A stretch of 64,000 nt of DNA from Monodelphis domestica (GCF_027887165.1 NC_077232.1:80001-144000), one strand, 5' to 3'; shown: positions 10,868-21,714, counted from the first letter of the stretch. Translations and numbers: made by a program. Notes: generated by a model not told the origin, from the letters alone.

Positions 10868-12589
10868 AGGGGGAAGGAGAGTCCGCCTAAGGGAGAAACA
10901 GGCTCTCTGGCCTGGGACTGGATGGGAGAAATGAAGGATGCCCAGAGAACACCAGAAACAGGGAAACAAAGTTCAAGGGCAAAAGCAAAGAGAAGGCAGA
11001 GGAGCAAGTTGGAGCCCCAAACCCCAAACCCTGCCTAAGGAGAGATAGCTGGGCTGAAAGCCAGGACCAAAGGGAGAGAGAAGCTACCAGGACCAAAGAC
11101 AAGGGCAGGCAAGGAAGTAGCCACAGCCTACTGGGGTGCAGTGAACCTTCCATGACCTCATGGGAAAGAGTTCCTCTTCCCAGGTGTTTGTGCCATACTA
11201 TTCCTGCTGAGTGCCAAAACAGAGTTCTCAGTTCAAGGCTGCATGAACAGTTCCAAGAACTCCCGAGAGCAGGAAACTCCCCTGTTCCCTCTCCCGGGAG
11301 GGGAGGTTGTTCCTCTGAGGAGAGCTTTAAATCTTGGGGGCTGCACACAACAAATGTTCATTATCCCTCTTGGATAACGCTCCAGGCTTTCTTTCTTGGA
11401 CTCCTAAGCATCCCCAGCACTGGGGAGAACCGAAGGAACCTCAACAGAGCCCAGAAGCCCCCAAGTTGTCCTGGATATGGGGCCCTGACATCCCACTCTA
11501 GGTGGCCCAAGCCAGTGACTCTTCTCCCAGGACTCACCCCTCCTTCCCAGGATGGAACTCGAGCCCTGGGGAGACTGCTGCGCTGCCCACTGCGCTCAAC
11601 AGTCGCTAAGCTTGGGCCGGGCCTCCGGGGTCCCTCATTCAGTCTGAGGCTGCCAGCCCTAGAGTCCCTTCGGGGTGGGTCGTCAGGGAACAGGGAACCG
11701 GGACAAACTTGGGGTCTCCCGCTAACAAGCTAGTCCTACCAAGGAGGGGGGGGGGACCCCTTGCTAGGGACAAGTTGGGGGCTTCTAGGTTCCGGGGGAC
11801 AAACCAGGACCCCAAAACGCCACTGAGGGGGGTGAGCTGCTCCCACCACGCTCTAGAGCAACTGAGGCCCCTCCAGTTCTCCTCCCTCTCCCCCATTCGC
11901 TGCATCCCCCAAAGGATCTCCAGGGAAAAAAGGCTCCAGCGGCTCTTTCTGGGCTGGTGAAGTCCTGGACGCGGCCTGTGGCTGTGTGGCAGGAAGTCTA
12001 GAAGGGGAGCAAAAGGAAAGGACTAGAACCCCAAGACTGGGGCCCCCCAGAAACGGCAGACCGAAGGGACGGCCAACCGGCCTGCTTTGGGGGGGGGGGG
12101 CGTGGCACCAGGCGGAGGGACACGGCGGGCGCCTCAGCTGCCTGAGAGCCCTCACCTCGGAGCCTGCTGGGCAGCCACTATGGAGAAGGACTGGACGGGC
12201 GTCCTGGGCTCCCAGAGGGGAGGGGGGAGGGGCCGGCTCTCAGAAAAACCTTCCCTGAACCCGTGACCTGGGCCGCCCGGGACAGGCACTCGGAGCGTTG
12301 CCCTTTGGGGGTCCCCAAGCATGTAAGCCGGGCTCTCGGGGCCGCCCGAGCCACAAGGGGAGGCTCTCAGAGGCGACCCCATCTGTAGCGAACCTGGACT
12401 GGCCGGGCCACCTCCAGCCTGCCGGGGGCAAGGCAGGGACTTCCTGGCAGAAGAGCCGGCGTCAGCGGGGGCTCCCTCAGACTAAGGGTGGTGCGAGGGG
12501 GCCTACAGAGGGGAGTTCCCTTCCGGCCCCCGCCCCGCGCTAGGGCGGATGGGCGTCCCGGGCCAGACCCGGAGCCAAAAGGAAAAACC

Positions 12590-12700
12590 TGTCAGGAGTG
12601 GGATTCGAACCCACGCCTCCATACGGAGACCAGAAGACTCCTGCACTGAGGAGAAGCTCGCGCTTGAGTCTGGCGCCTTAGACCCCTCGGCCATCCTGAC
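12590..12700 (-). tRNA. tRNA-Leu (anticodon CAA) with intron, right arm copy
   Basis: This is base-for-base the same 111-nt gene as at 6991-7101, in inverted orientation and including the 27-nt intron. A five-A run on the plus strand just below 12590 is the mirrored pol III terminator. Being identical, the two copies would give the same mature tRNA. It is transcribed away from the tRNA-Arg at 13293. Confidence 0.95.
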
Positions 12701-13292
12701 AGCCGGCGAACCCTGCCGCTCCCAGGCCCTCTCTCTCTCCCTGAGCCGCCCCAGCACTACACCCGGCCCGGCTCACCGCGCCCCCGACGCGGCTCCGGGA
12801 CCTGCTGCTCCCGCCGCTCGGAGGCCAGGCTCCCCCTCTGCTCCTAGCCCGGGGCCTGGCACCCAGTAGGCGCTTCACGAGCGACGGGCCCGCGAAGGAG
12901 TCGCAGCGAGAGGAATTGGGGGAGAGGCCCGGGAAGAGGCGGCGCGCCCCGGGCTTGCGGAGGAGAGGCGCGACGGCCGCTCGGCCTCGACGGCCCCCGG
13001 GCTCGGCCCACGTAGCCCTGGTTCGGCGCGGAGGGGGCTGGGCGGGAGGCGCGCGTGCGAAGAAACACTGGGGGGCTCAGCCGAGGCTGACAGAGAGAGA
13101 GCGCGCGCGAGCGAGCCCGGGCCGCGGGGCGGGGGGCGGGGGGCGGCGGCACAGCCGGGCTCGGGCTCGGGCTCGGGCTCGGAGCGGAGCCCTGGCCGCC
13201 GCGGGGCGTGGCCTCGGAGCCTGTCGGAGGCGTGGAGCGTGCGCTCAGGAGCCACCTGGAGGGGGCGGCCGGGAGGCGGGCAGGCACGGCGC

Positions 13293-13365
13293 GGGCCAGT
13301 GGCGCAATGGAGAACGCGTCTGACTACGGATCAGAAGATTCCAGGTTCGACTCCTGGCTGGCTCG
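13293..13365 (+). tRNA. tRNA-Arg (anticodon ACG), right arm copy
   Basis: Identical to the minus-strand gene at 6326-6398, now on the plus strand. It has a 73-nt cloverleaf, anticodon ACG, B box ggttcgactcc and pairing acceptor stem. The first downstream T4 is at about 13398-13401, about 33 bases after the gene, mirroring the left copy. Confidence 0.95.
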
Positions 13366-13606
13366 CTCGCCGCGGGGCCGTCCCGGGTCGGGGCTGCTTT
13401 TGGCTCCTTCGGAGCGGGACAGGCCGCGGCTAAGTTTATGCTGGCGGAGCCGAGTTTGGGGCAGGACAGAGGCGGGTTAGGGCGGCCGGAGCGCCGGGTT
13501 CGAAGGCGTCGGCTCCGCACGGACACGCGCCACGCGCCACGCGCCACGCGGTGGCCCCGCGCTCCCGCCGTCGGCTCTGCCCCTCCTTTTCCCGGCAGAG
13601 AGCTTG

Positions 13607-13676
13607 GCCCTGGCCGCCCTGGCCGCCCTGGCCGCCCTGGCCGCCCTGGCCGCCCTGGCCGCCCTGGCCGCCCTGG
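13607..13676. repeat. 9-bp minisatellite, unit ccgccctgg, right arm
   Basis: Mirror image of the tandem repeat at 6015-6084, with the same number of units. Confidence 0.9.
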
Positions 13677-15288
13677 CGCAGGTTCCTGGAGCTCGGCCTT
13701 CGGGGTGTCTGGACCTCCTCGCTGGGAGCTTCTCCCGGAGCGGCAGGGATGCTGCCTTCCGGGCACCTCCCGCCCGGGGGGGTGGGGGTGGGGAGGAAAG
13801 TTCCCCTACCGGGAGCCGCCATCCAGGGGAGGGGAGGGGAGGGGAGGGGAGGGAAGGGGAGGGGAGGGCCGCTGCCTGGAGGAAGGGGCTTCTCCTTGAA
13901 CTGGGGGCCGGCGGGCGGGCGGGGTCAGGCAGTTCTGGCGCGGCCCAGGCCAACTAGGGTTCGAGATTAGACCGGGAAGCTCCCCCGGGGCGGGCCTCTT
14001 CCTCTCTTTGGGTCTGTTTTGGAACAATTCCACGGAAAAGCCACTTGCGGGGCTCGCGCAGGGGACCCTCATCCCCTCCGAGAGTTTCTCGTTGTCCTCT
14101 CGGGTCCTAGGAGCCACGGCGCTGTGCCGGGTGCGAGGAGGCGCCGCGGTGATTGGGCCGTTTCTTCCCGGGATTCTGGCTCATTTCCGTCCCTTCCTCT
14201 GGCCACGGCTGTGTCGTTACACATCTGGCTGCGCCGAGGAGGGAGGCGCCGCCGGCTCGGCAGAAGTGTCCTCCCTCCCGGCCTTCTCTTCCCCTTCCAG
14301 CGGTGCTGGCAGTGGCTTGCTTTGCGCCGCTCCTCGTCTAGCCCACGATGCTCTCGGCCTCTTGTGCCTTCTCCGGGGATCGGACAGGCAAGCCCTCATC
14401 CTGGCCTGGGGCGGACCTCGGCTCTCCGTTTTCCTCCATCAGGAGTCCCCCTCCCGGGCCTGGATCTTTGGGGCTCTCGAACCCGCCCAGTGCTCCACCC
14501 TGGAGAGCCGCCCCTCCCCCTCCCCGGGCTCCTCTGGCAAAGAGGCGCAACCTCTGCCTTCTGCCCTCTGTGGCTTGATTCTCCGGCAGAAGAGCGCCAT
14601 CGGGCCCAGCACCGGCCCTCCGAGCCCGCCGGCGCTCCGTGTGGAGGCCGAGGCTCGCCTCCGAACGCTGGCCAGAGGATTAGCCACTGGATCTCTGCAA
14701 GAGCGGCCTAGAGCCGCCTGCCCCTGCAGAAGAGCGCGGCAGCCCCCCAAGACACGTCGGGGCCAACGATTGCGAACGTTCTTTTATTCAAGTCCTGAGT
14801 TCGAAATGCTTTTCCTCCTTCCCACCTCCCGTCTCCCCGAAGCAGGAAGACCCGGCCGACTTCTCCCTGCCGGTTATGGGGGGGCCCAGAAAAGGAGGGG
14901 AGTCGCCCGGAGCGTGCCTCGGGGCTCCTGGGTCCTCCTCGGAGGGCAGCGGGGGCGCCGCGCTGCTGAGAGGAACGAGGCGGGTCACTGGCGGTTGTTC
15001 CTCTGGCAACACGGCGTCCCTCTGCTTGGGCTCCCTTCGGCCAGCCGTCTGTCCCGTCTCTCGGCTGGACGCTGCTCGGGGGATTTTTGTCCACAGGGCG
15101 GCGGCGCTTAGAGGCCTCTGAGCGGGGTTTCTGGCCACTTGGAGGCACCTTCCCAAGGCCTGGGGCCCCTCCGCCAGGCGCCGGAGGCCCCCATCCCTTT
15201 CATCGAAAGGAAGGAGCCTGTTTCCGGAGTCAGGGAAGAGCTGCGAGGCCTTTTGAAAGCGTTCCTAGCCTCCGAGCATTTGGCTGGC

Positions 15289-15410
15289 GGCCCAACTTAT
15301 AGATGAGGAAACTGAGGCAAATACCTAGCCGGTGACTCGCCCAGAGACCCCCAGCTAGTGAGGCTCTGAGGCAGGTTTCGTGCCCGGTGCTCTAGCCACT
15401 GGGCTGCCTG
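15289..15410 (-). repeat. MIR/MON1-type SINE in right arm
   Basis: Mirror copy of the SINE at 4281-4402, so it was present before the arms were duplicated. Confidence 0.7.
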
Positions 15411-15567
15411 TCCCCGACCTCTCTGGTCCCTCTCTGCGATGTTTTGGCCTCCCTTGCCTGCCTGTGCTCTCCAGCCTCCCCCCGGGAAGAAGAGCCTGCC
15501 TTCCCTCAGCACCCATTTCCCTTCCCTCCCCCCCTGCCCCTGGGAAGCCCCTTCCTCGCTGGCCCAG

Positions 15568-17079
15568 ACCCCCCCCCTGCCAGACTCGGCCCAGAGAACC
15601 GGGTGAGGCCCTCCCTTGCGCCCCTCCGTGTCCTTCTTCCCGAGCTGCTCGCCATCGCCCTGGAGGCCTCCCAGGTGAGGAACGCTGAGCCCCCCCCCCC
15701 CCCGGAAGTGGAAAGCCTGGAGGGTGGGGCACCCCCTTTATTCCGGCCTGGGTGCAGACGCCCCGGGACAAGCGGCCCCTCCGCCTCCCCGGCTCCTCTT
15801 CTGGAAGAATGGCCGAGATGCAGCCGGGCTCCGTCCTTGGGGGGCCGACCTGGGCCTTCACACACACTTTGGTTCGTCCCCCTCACCCCGAAGGAGCCGG
15901 GGGCCACCTCCACGGCTGGGGGGGCCCACGGGCCAGCCCTGGCTCCCACCCCGGAGAACCGGAGCTCCGGCCCGAAGACGGGCTGCCGAGGCGCTGGCTT
16001 CGCAACAAGGGGATCGTCCTGGAGTCCGAGCCGAGCGGGCCGGCAGGAGAGTTCCGGGGGCTCCTCCCTCAAGGGCTACAAGGACCGGCTCGGGAACACG
16101 GGATGGTGGAGCAGGGGAAGAAGAGGAGGGGACCCCCACCCCAGCCTCGTGATGTCACAGACGTGGGGAGCCCAGAGTCTTCCAGAGAGAGTGGTCTGGG
16201 GGCCCTGAGCGCCCAGAGGTCGGAGGGGAGGACTCGCACCCAGGTCTCACTGGCTCTGGAACTGAACCGCTTGATAGGTGATAGATTGTTGGTAAATGAC
16301 ACTGGAGAAGAGGAGGGGAAGGCAGACCTGGCTAACAGGGAGCTCAAACCAAAGATCAGCCCATGGGCAGGCCTGCCCCTCCTGCATTCCGGGCCGGCCC
16401 GAAGGCTAGCTAATCAAGGGATGCTCAGGGTCCGGCTCCCGGGTGAGCCCTGGGCCCTGGAGGTGGCATTTCTGCTCCCCGGGAGCTCCTGAAGCAGTCC
16501 AGCCCCCCTGGGCCCCTCAAGGACCCCCCTGGACACTCCCAAGCCACGACGGCCTCTTTCAGCTCCCAGGATGCTCTGGGGACTGTCCGAAGGCCTCTCC
16601 TCACCCGCATCCCCCCCCCCCCCCCACTCAGCACACGCACAGGGTGGCTCTGGGAGACCTGCCTCCCCTTCCAGGCTCTCAGTCAGGCCAGCCTTGTTCA
16701 TTGTGGCCCCCACCCCTGTGGGCACTTGGGGGACGGGGCGTCACCTCAGCCACGTCTGCCCCCTGCCACAGAAGCTTTAGGGTGGGGGGCCTGGGCGTGG
16801 GAAGGCAGCAGATGCCCCCAAGGCCAGGGGCTTCCGCAGGCTGAGCCCACTCTCCCAAGAGTGCCCCCAGGCTTCCCCCTCCCTAGTGGAAGCACAGCCA
16901 GGAAGACAGCCCGGGGCCAGAGCCTCCACAGTTCCTCTGGCTCTCTTCGGAATCCAGTAGAAGACGGTAGCTTGCCTGGCTCGCCAGCAAAGCAGGCTAC
17001 CCCTTCCCCCGCCATCCTGGAGCTTGCTGGCAGGGGGAGGGAGTCCAGGGGGCTTCCCCCTACCCTGTCCCCAAAGGCT
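15568..17079. other. No exon recognised; possible 3' flank of the MYADM-like gene
   Basis: GC-rich sequence with several C runs (for example 16611-16624). No exon is recognised. On the minus strand it lies downstream of the MYADM-like coding region. A candidate AATAAA (plus tttatt, 15737-15742) could end a long 3' untranslated region. That is speculative, because no transcript evidence is available. Confidence 0.35.
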
Positions 17080-17262
17080 CTGGGTCCTCCCTCAGCTGGA
17101 GACAGCTCAGATGACCCGGCCCAGCTCTACCTCCCCTCCCTCCTCCCTACATCCCTGGGCTGGACCACCCGACCCTCCAGAGAGGACGGCCAGCAGGTCC
17201 TGCGAGGGGAGGTAGAGCTGGGCCGGGTCATCTGAGCTGTCTCCAGCTGAGGGAGGACCCAG
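17080..17262. repeat. Perfect 59-bp inverted repeat (hairpin), 65-bp loop
   Basis: The left arm 17080-17138 (starting ctgggtcctccctcagctgg) is the exact reverse complement of 17204-17262. It lies about 100 bases beyond the stop codon of the MYADM-like gene on its transcribed side. If the 3' untranslated region includes it, the RNA would fold into a long perfect hairpin. The absence of mismatches suggests a recent origin, for example template switching during replication. Confidence 0.95.
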
Positions 17263-17367
17263 CTACTGGCGGGAAGCTGGGTGGGGAGGGCGATCCTCCC
17301 CTCCCCACCGGGGCTCCCCGACTCCTCGGCCCCAAACCCTTGTGGGCAGGAGGGACGGCAGGAGAGG

Positions 17368-18228
17368 CTACGTGGACTGCGTGAAGAACACCATCCGGCC
17401 GGAGAAGAAGAGGTCGGCTGCGTAGGCCAGGAGGTTGGCATAGGTGAGGACCGTCGCTCCCACTGCTGCGCTCTTCCGCTGACCTCCCGAGAGGGGTGGC
17501 TTGAAGATGAAGATGGGCCACGTGATGGCAGCGGACAGATAGAGCAGTGAAGCCAAACCTGTGAGGGCCAGGAGGACCCGATCCACAGGCCATGGCAGGG
17601 AGCCCAGACACTGGCCGATGGTGAGCCCTATGATCAGCAGGGCCATCCCAAAGCAGAGGCAGAACACAGCCATGCACCACTGGCATCCTGGGTTGTTGGC
17701 ATACATGTGGTCCACATCCACCAGGGCCAGGATCACACACGCCACGTAGGCTTCAAACACCTTCAGCAAGCCGGGCACAGTGGACAGGAAGCCCCGGAGC
17801 TGCCCCGGCCTGGCCCGGGTCAGCCCCACCTCCACAGCATAAGTCACAAAACACACACAGGACAGGGCTGTGGCCGTGGCTGCCGCCGTGTGGGACCAGC
17901 CGCTTGGGGCCAGTGGTACGAAGATGATGGGATACATGATGGAAGCCGTGAAGGTCAACAAGCTGGCTAGCATGGCTGCTGACGAAGTGAAGTCTTCCCA
18001 GGACAGTGGCAGCTGCGGACCCAAGCCCAGGAGCTCCAGCACCAAGATGGCCAGCGACAGCAAGAAACAGAGGCACCAGGAGCACAAACACCATGCGCCA
18101 AATGGGGAGTCCAAGCTGGGGCCTGAGGCAGCCAGGCTGAAGGTGACACAGCACAGGACCACCTGGAGCAGCCGGAGGAGGCCCACCAGGGAGATGAGGG
18201 CCTGGGGCACCAGTGTCAGCTGGGGCAT
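17368..18228 (-). CDS. MYADM-family tetraspan-repeat membrane protein (MARVEL domains)
   Basis: Single-exon gene of 286 codons plus a TAG stop, starting MPQLTLVPQ. The ATG at 18226-18228 is chosen because it sits in a good context (gggcaccatgc) and the frame upstream has no other ATG. The protein has about eight hydrophobic segments, matching the two four-helix MARVEL domains of the MYADM family. Signature pieces are GLLRLLQV near the start, TYAVEVGLTRARPGQL, STVPGLLKVFEAYVAC, and the C-terminal NLLAYAADL. Human MYADM also has its whole coding region in one exon. The family acts in membrane rafts and cell-surface organisation; the substrate or partner of this paralog is unknown. It lacks MYADM's Thr/Ser-rich N-terminus and is about the same distance from MYADM and MYADML2 by eye. 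A possible 3' splice site (ctgcag) lies about 23 bases upstream, consistent with a noncoding first exon. Confidence 0.85.
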   Translation of the reverse strand: MPQLTLVPQALISLVGLLRLLQVVLCCVTFSLAASGPSLDSPFGAWCLCSWCLCFLLSLAILVLELLGLGPQLPLSWEDFTSSAAMLASLLTFTASIMYPIIFVPLAPSGWSHTAAATATALSCVCFVTYAVEVGLTRARPGQLRGFLSTVPGLLKVFEAYVACVILALVDVDHMYANNPGCQWCMAVFCLCFGMALLIIGLTIGQCLGSLPWPVDRVLLALTGLASLLYLSAAITWPIFIFKPPLSGGQRKSAAVGATVLTYANLLAYAADLFFSGRMVFFTQST

Positions 18229-18319
18229 GGTGCCCACTTCTTCGGCTGCTGCAGTCTTTTAGGGAACCCTGGGATCTTTCCCCATTCTCCAGGGAGCTGG
18301 ACAGAGTCACCAAAGGACA

Positions 18320-19235
18320 AAGGACAAAAGAAAGGGACCAAGAGGAAGTGGCAGCACCAGGTGTAGGTGGGTGGAACTGGGTAAATTATTGACCTTGGAA
18401 AGGAGAGGAGGGGAATGGAGCTTTGAGACCAATTCCTGATCTCACCTGGGAACAGTCCCTTGGATCATCCCTCCTGGGAAGTCACTCCCTCAGGTGGTCC
18501 CTTCTGGGAATGGTTAGTCCCATAAGTGATCTCTCAAAAAGTCAGTCCCTCCTGGGAGCAGCCACTTCTGGGGAGGATTGGATTTGAAAGAAGGGGCCAG
18601 CAAAAAAGTTATCTGACACTGAGTCCTTATGAGGAGAACCAGATCGAAGGCTGGGGCAGTGGGGGTGACTGCTGGGCACCGGGCCTGGGTAATCATTGAC
18701 CAAGAGGCATTAATGACTGCCCCTCCCATTTGCCTTTGGTCTCTGCTCCCTCCTCCCTTCTTTGCCACCCTGTTCACCTGGCAGGTGCAGGGAGGGGCAG
18801 GGTAGTCAGTGCCAGGGACTTCTCCCACTGTGGGTACCTCATGAAACCCTCCAATTGTTCTGCCTGTGAACCGATGAACCCGTACATTCCTCACCTCAAG
18901 AGTGTCAGCCTTGAGAAAAACAGAACCTGAGAACAAGTCTTTAATGAGGACAAGGGAGCCAGGGCTCTTCTGGCCACCACACAGAAGCAGACCTGGGACT
19001 CTGGGAAGGCCATGGCAACTTCCAATAATCCAAAGAACCTGGGAGATCCTCTACACTGTGGGGAGGAAAAGAAGGACAATGATTGACTTAGAAGGAAGGA
19101 GTTCATCCAGGACCTGGACTCCTTGGGAGAGGCCTCCACACAAAGGAAGAAATTTCTTTTTTTAGATTTTTAGAAATTTTTAATTAATTTTGAATATTTT
19201 TCCATGGTTCCAAGATTCATGTTCTTCCCTCCCCT
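18320..19235. other. No gene recognised upstream of MYADM-like gene
   Basis: This is the 5' flank of the MYADM-like gene. It shows a decayed direct repetition of motifs such as gtcagtccctcctgggaa and ggtcccttctgggaatgg (18460-18570). I do not see a definable promoter or exon, nor a known repeat family. Confidence 0.3.
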
Positions 19236-19239
19236 CCTT

Positions 19240-20016
19240 CCTTCCCCCTTCCATAGCCAACTGTAAACCTTAAAATTTCTTAGACTTGTGAATGTTGGAA
19301 ATTTCACCATTGGAAAATCTCATACTGGAAAAAATTTCCTACCGATAGTAAGAACTCTATTGGAATGTGAACCCCCTTAGCATGGGAGGATCCTTCTCCT
19401 CCCTACCTAAGACTACTTTAGGACAGAAACCTTTTGCTAAATAATGGAAAGGGCTTTGACCTATGCTTAAGCATAGAACAGGAAGTTCTTTGAGTCATGA
19501 TTGATTTTAGAATTGATACAATAGAGATACTTGGAATGACAGAACCAGGTATTGAAACTACAATCTCCACCCTACTCAGAGTAAAAGGATTTAGGAAGGG
19601 CTGCAGCAAGGATCAAGATTTAATTATTTGAGAATATGACCTTCAGCAGACATGTGCAAAGCCACAGACCTCTGGGCGGTCCTGGGTTAAGCTAGAGCCA
19701 CCATTGGCACAGGGAAGACATGGACAGTGATTGGTAGATGTGAGAACTGAGGGGAGGGAACTTAGATGGTTTCCTTAAAGATAGCGGGGTCTGAGGACTG
19801 GGGGAGTTCGAGAGGTTTTGCTCTGAGAGGTTGTGCTCTGAGAAGCTTGCTCTGAAGGAAGCTGGAGGTGGAGGCCCCTGACTGTTTCTCCATTTTGGTC
19901 ACGTGAGTGATAGGGACTGATCTCTTTTCTTTGCCTCAGCTATCTAAGGGCTTGGGCCTTTTGGCCCAGCCTAAACAGAGGGGGTATTTAAGCCCTATTC
20001 CCTTCTCTCCCCTCTC

Positions 20017-20090
<74 letters not shown>

Positions 20091-20222
20091 ATACCTTTCT
20101 TCCTCCTGTTTGTAATTAAAAACTCCATAAAAGGTTGACTGCTGTCTTGATTTTTCATTTAGGAATTACATAGCTGAATTCCTTGGCGACCTTAAATTAA
20201 TATATATCAGTCTTTTAAAGTG
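19240..20222 (+). mobile_element. ERV LTR with long CT tract (fossil)
   Basis: The stretch has LTR features in order. A U3-like region shares the caatctccaccctactcaga block with the LTRs at 9.3 and 41.9 kb. A TATA-like gggtatttaagccc follows at 19982-19995, then a long TC tract, a polyadenylation-type segment (taattaaaaactccataaaa) and a terminal ggcgacct block followed by AT-rich sequence. It appears to be a solo LTR, moderately old. The left edge is approximate and the family is not assigned. Confidence 0.6.
20011..20089. repeat. (TC)n microsatellite
   Basis: A nearly pure TC dinucleotide tract of about 79 bases inside the LTR, just downstream of its TATA-like element. Confidence 0.95.
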
Positions 20223-20229
20223 ATTTCCT

Positions 20230-21714
20230 TGTCACACAATGAGCAATTCCACTGGGTTTTACATGTGTCAGTGATCCAGACCTATTTCCATATTACTGAT
20301 AATTGCACCAGGATAATCGCTTAGAGTCTACATCCCCATCCTATCCCAATTGAACCATGTGATCAAGCAGTTGTTTCTCTTCTGCATTTCTGCTCCCACA
20401 GTTCTTCCTCTGGATGTGGAGAGCTTCTTTCTCATGAGTCCCTCAGGATTGTCCTGGGTCATTGCATTGCTGCTAGTAGAGAAGTCCATTGCATTCAATG
20501 GTGCCACAGTATATCAGTGTCCGTGTACAATGTTCTCCTGGTTCTGCTAAAATGGAGGAACTTCTGAGATGAAAGGGTACTTAAGATTAGGTTGCCTCCA
20601 TCCCTCCTATTCCAGGGGCCCAATGGATGCTCCACAGCTTGTTGTTCTGTCCCGGACAAGCCTACTAATCCTATGTCGGGGGATTCCAGGGTGACCCGAG
20701 GGTTTCATGAAACAGCTTGTCAAGAGCCCTAAGCAGACATCAGGGGAAGTGAGAGAGAGGTGAGCTGCTTCTGTTATCGTCAGCTCCAGGGGAGGAAGTT
20801 CCCTCTCCCCAAGTCAAGGGGCAGCTAGCTGTTAGAGAGCTGAGGGAGGTTAAAGATGTGTCAGAGACAGGAACCACCTTTCAGATCAGTGCCTGGCCCT
20901 CTGCCCAGGGACTTTGGTCCCTGTCCTTGAGCCTCTGCTTTCAGGCATCAGCCAGAATCCCCAAGGTCTTGTCTCCAGTGCAGGAGGCCAGTCCCCTGGC
21001 ATTGCCTTCTAGTCATCCTCTGCCATCTCCTTTGTTCCCACCAAGATCACTGGAGGTGGACAATGGCCATCAGCAGTGATCACCCTGGACAGGTTCCCTG
21101 ACTCTAGGAAGACTGCAGACCTGCCTGCCAGCTCTCTCCACAGCTCCACCAGGGTTAAAACCCCACCCAGCGGCCCACTGATCAGTGTCCAGCAGAAGAG
21201 CCTGAGCACCCTGTTCCCAGAAATGTGTGCTGATCTGTGTTGGAAGAGGCCCGCTCCCCACCTCTAAGGACACACGCGCCACATGAAGCTGAGACCTGCC
21301 TCGGGAATGGCCACTGAGCCTGAACTGAGTGCTGGCACGAAGCCCCTGGCAGGGAAAGATGTGGACCTTGACTCCTGCCAGCCCCCTGCCCTGTGCCCAT
21401 GAAGGAAAGTTCCGCTGTTGGGGAGGGGGCTGAGGAGAGCCCCTGGGCTCCAGGATGGGCGCCCTTTGCAAGAATGCAAGACTCCCATACCTAGCTTAGA
21501 CATAAAAAGAGAAAGCTAATCATTTGGAAGTCCTGTTGAGTTTGGCTGGGAGGAGAGCCTGAAAGGGGGAAATTGCCTCCCCAGGGGGACGCGTTCTGGG
21601 GCTCTTACACGCCTGCAGAGACAGGGCTCCGTGACCAGGGATGCCGTTGGGCAGGAGTGGGGGGATGTTTGCCATCTAGCAGGGCTTCGGATACTGGAGG
21701 ACTCTGGCATTTCC
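20230..21714. other. No gene recognised
   Basis: Moderately GC-rich sequence. A plus-strand frame near 21076-21264 (with QQKSLSTLFPEMCADLCW) looks somewhat protein-like but matches nothing I know. It has no clear splice sites, so I do not annotate it as an exon. Confidence 0.3.

Larger units (their letters stand above)
8230..11458. other. Spacer of the large inverted repeat
   Basis: This 3.2-kb stretch separates the two arms and is not itself symmetric. It holds an LTR in reverse orientation (about 9270-9875), an AT-rich low-complexity region (about 9890-10260), a retroviral pol fossil (about 10690-10846) ending at a 21-base G run, and further unassigned sequence. At 8230-9240 I see LTR-like traces but no definable element. 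No cellular gene is recognised. Confidence 0.7.
11459..15567 (-). repeat. Right arm of the 4.1-kb inverted repeat
   Basis: Reverse complement of 4124-8229, with the same order of contents inverted: tRNA-Leu, tRNA-Arg, minisatellite, CCCCT tract and SINE. Similarity ends abruptly at 15567 on the outer side (ggcccag, then acccccc) and fades near 11459 on the inner side. The region between the named parts has no recognised gene. Confidence 0.95.

Noticed and set aside
18228-18237. An upstream GTG as the start of the MYADM-like protein
   Set aside because: Eukaryotic translation rarely starts at GTG, and the ATG nine bases further on has a good context.
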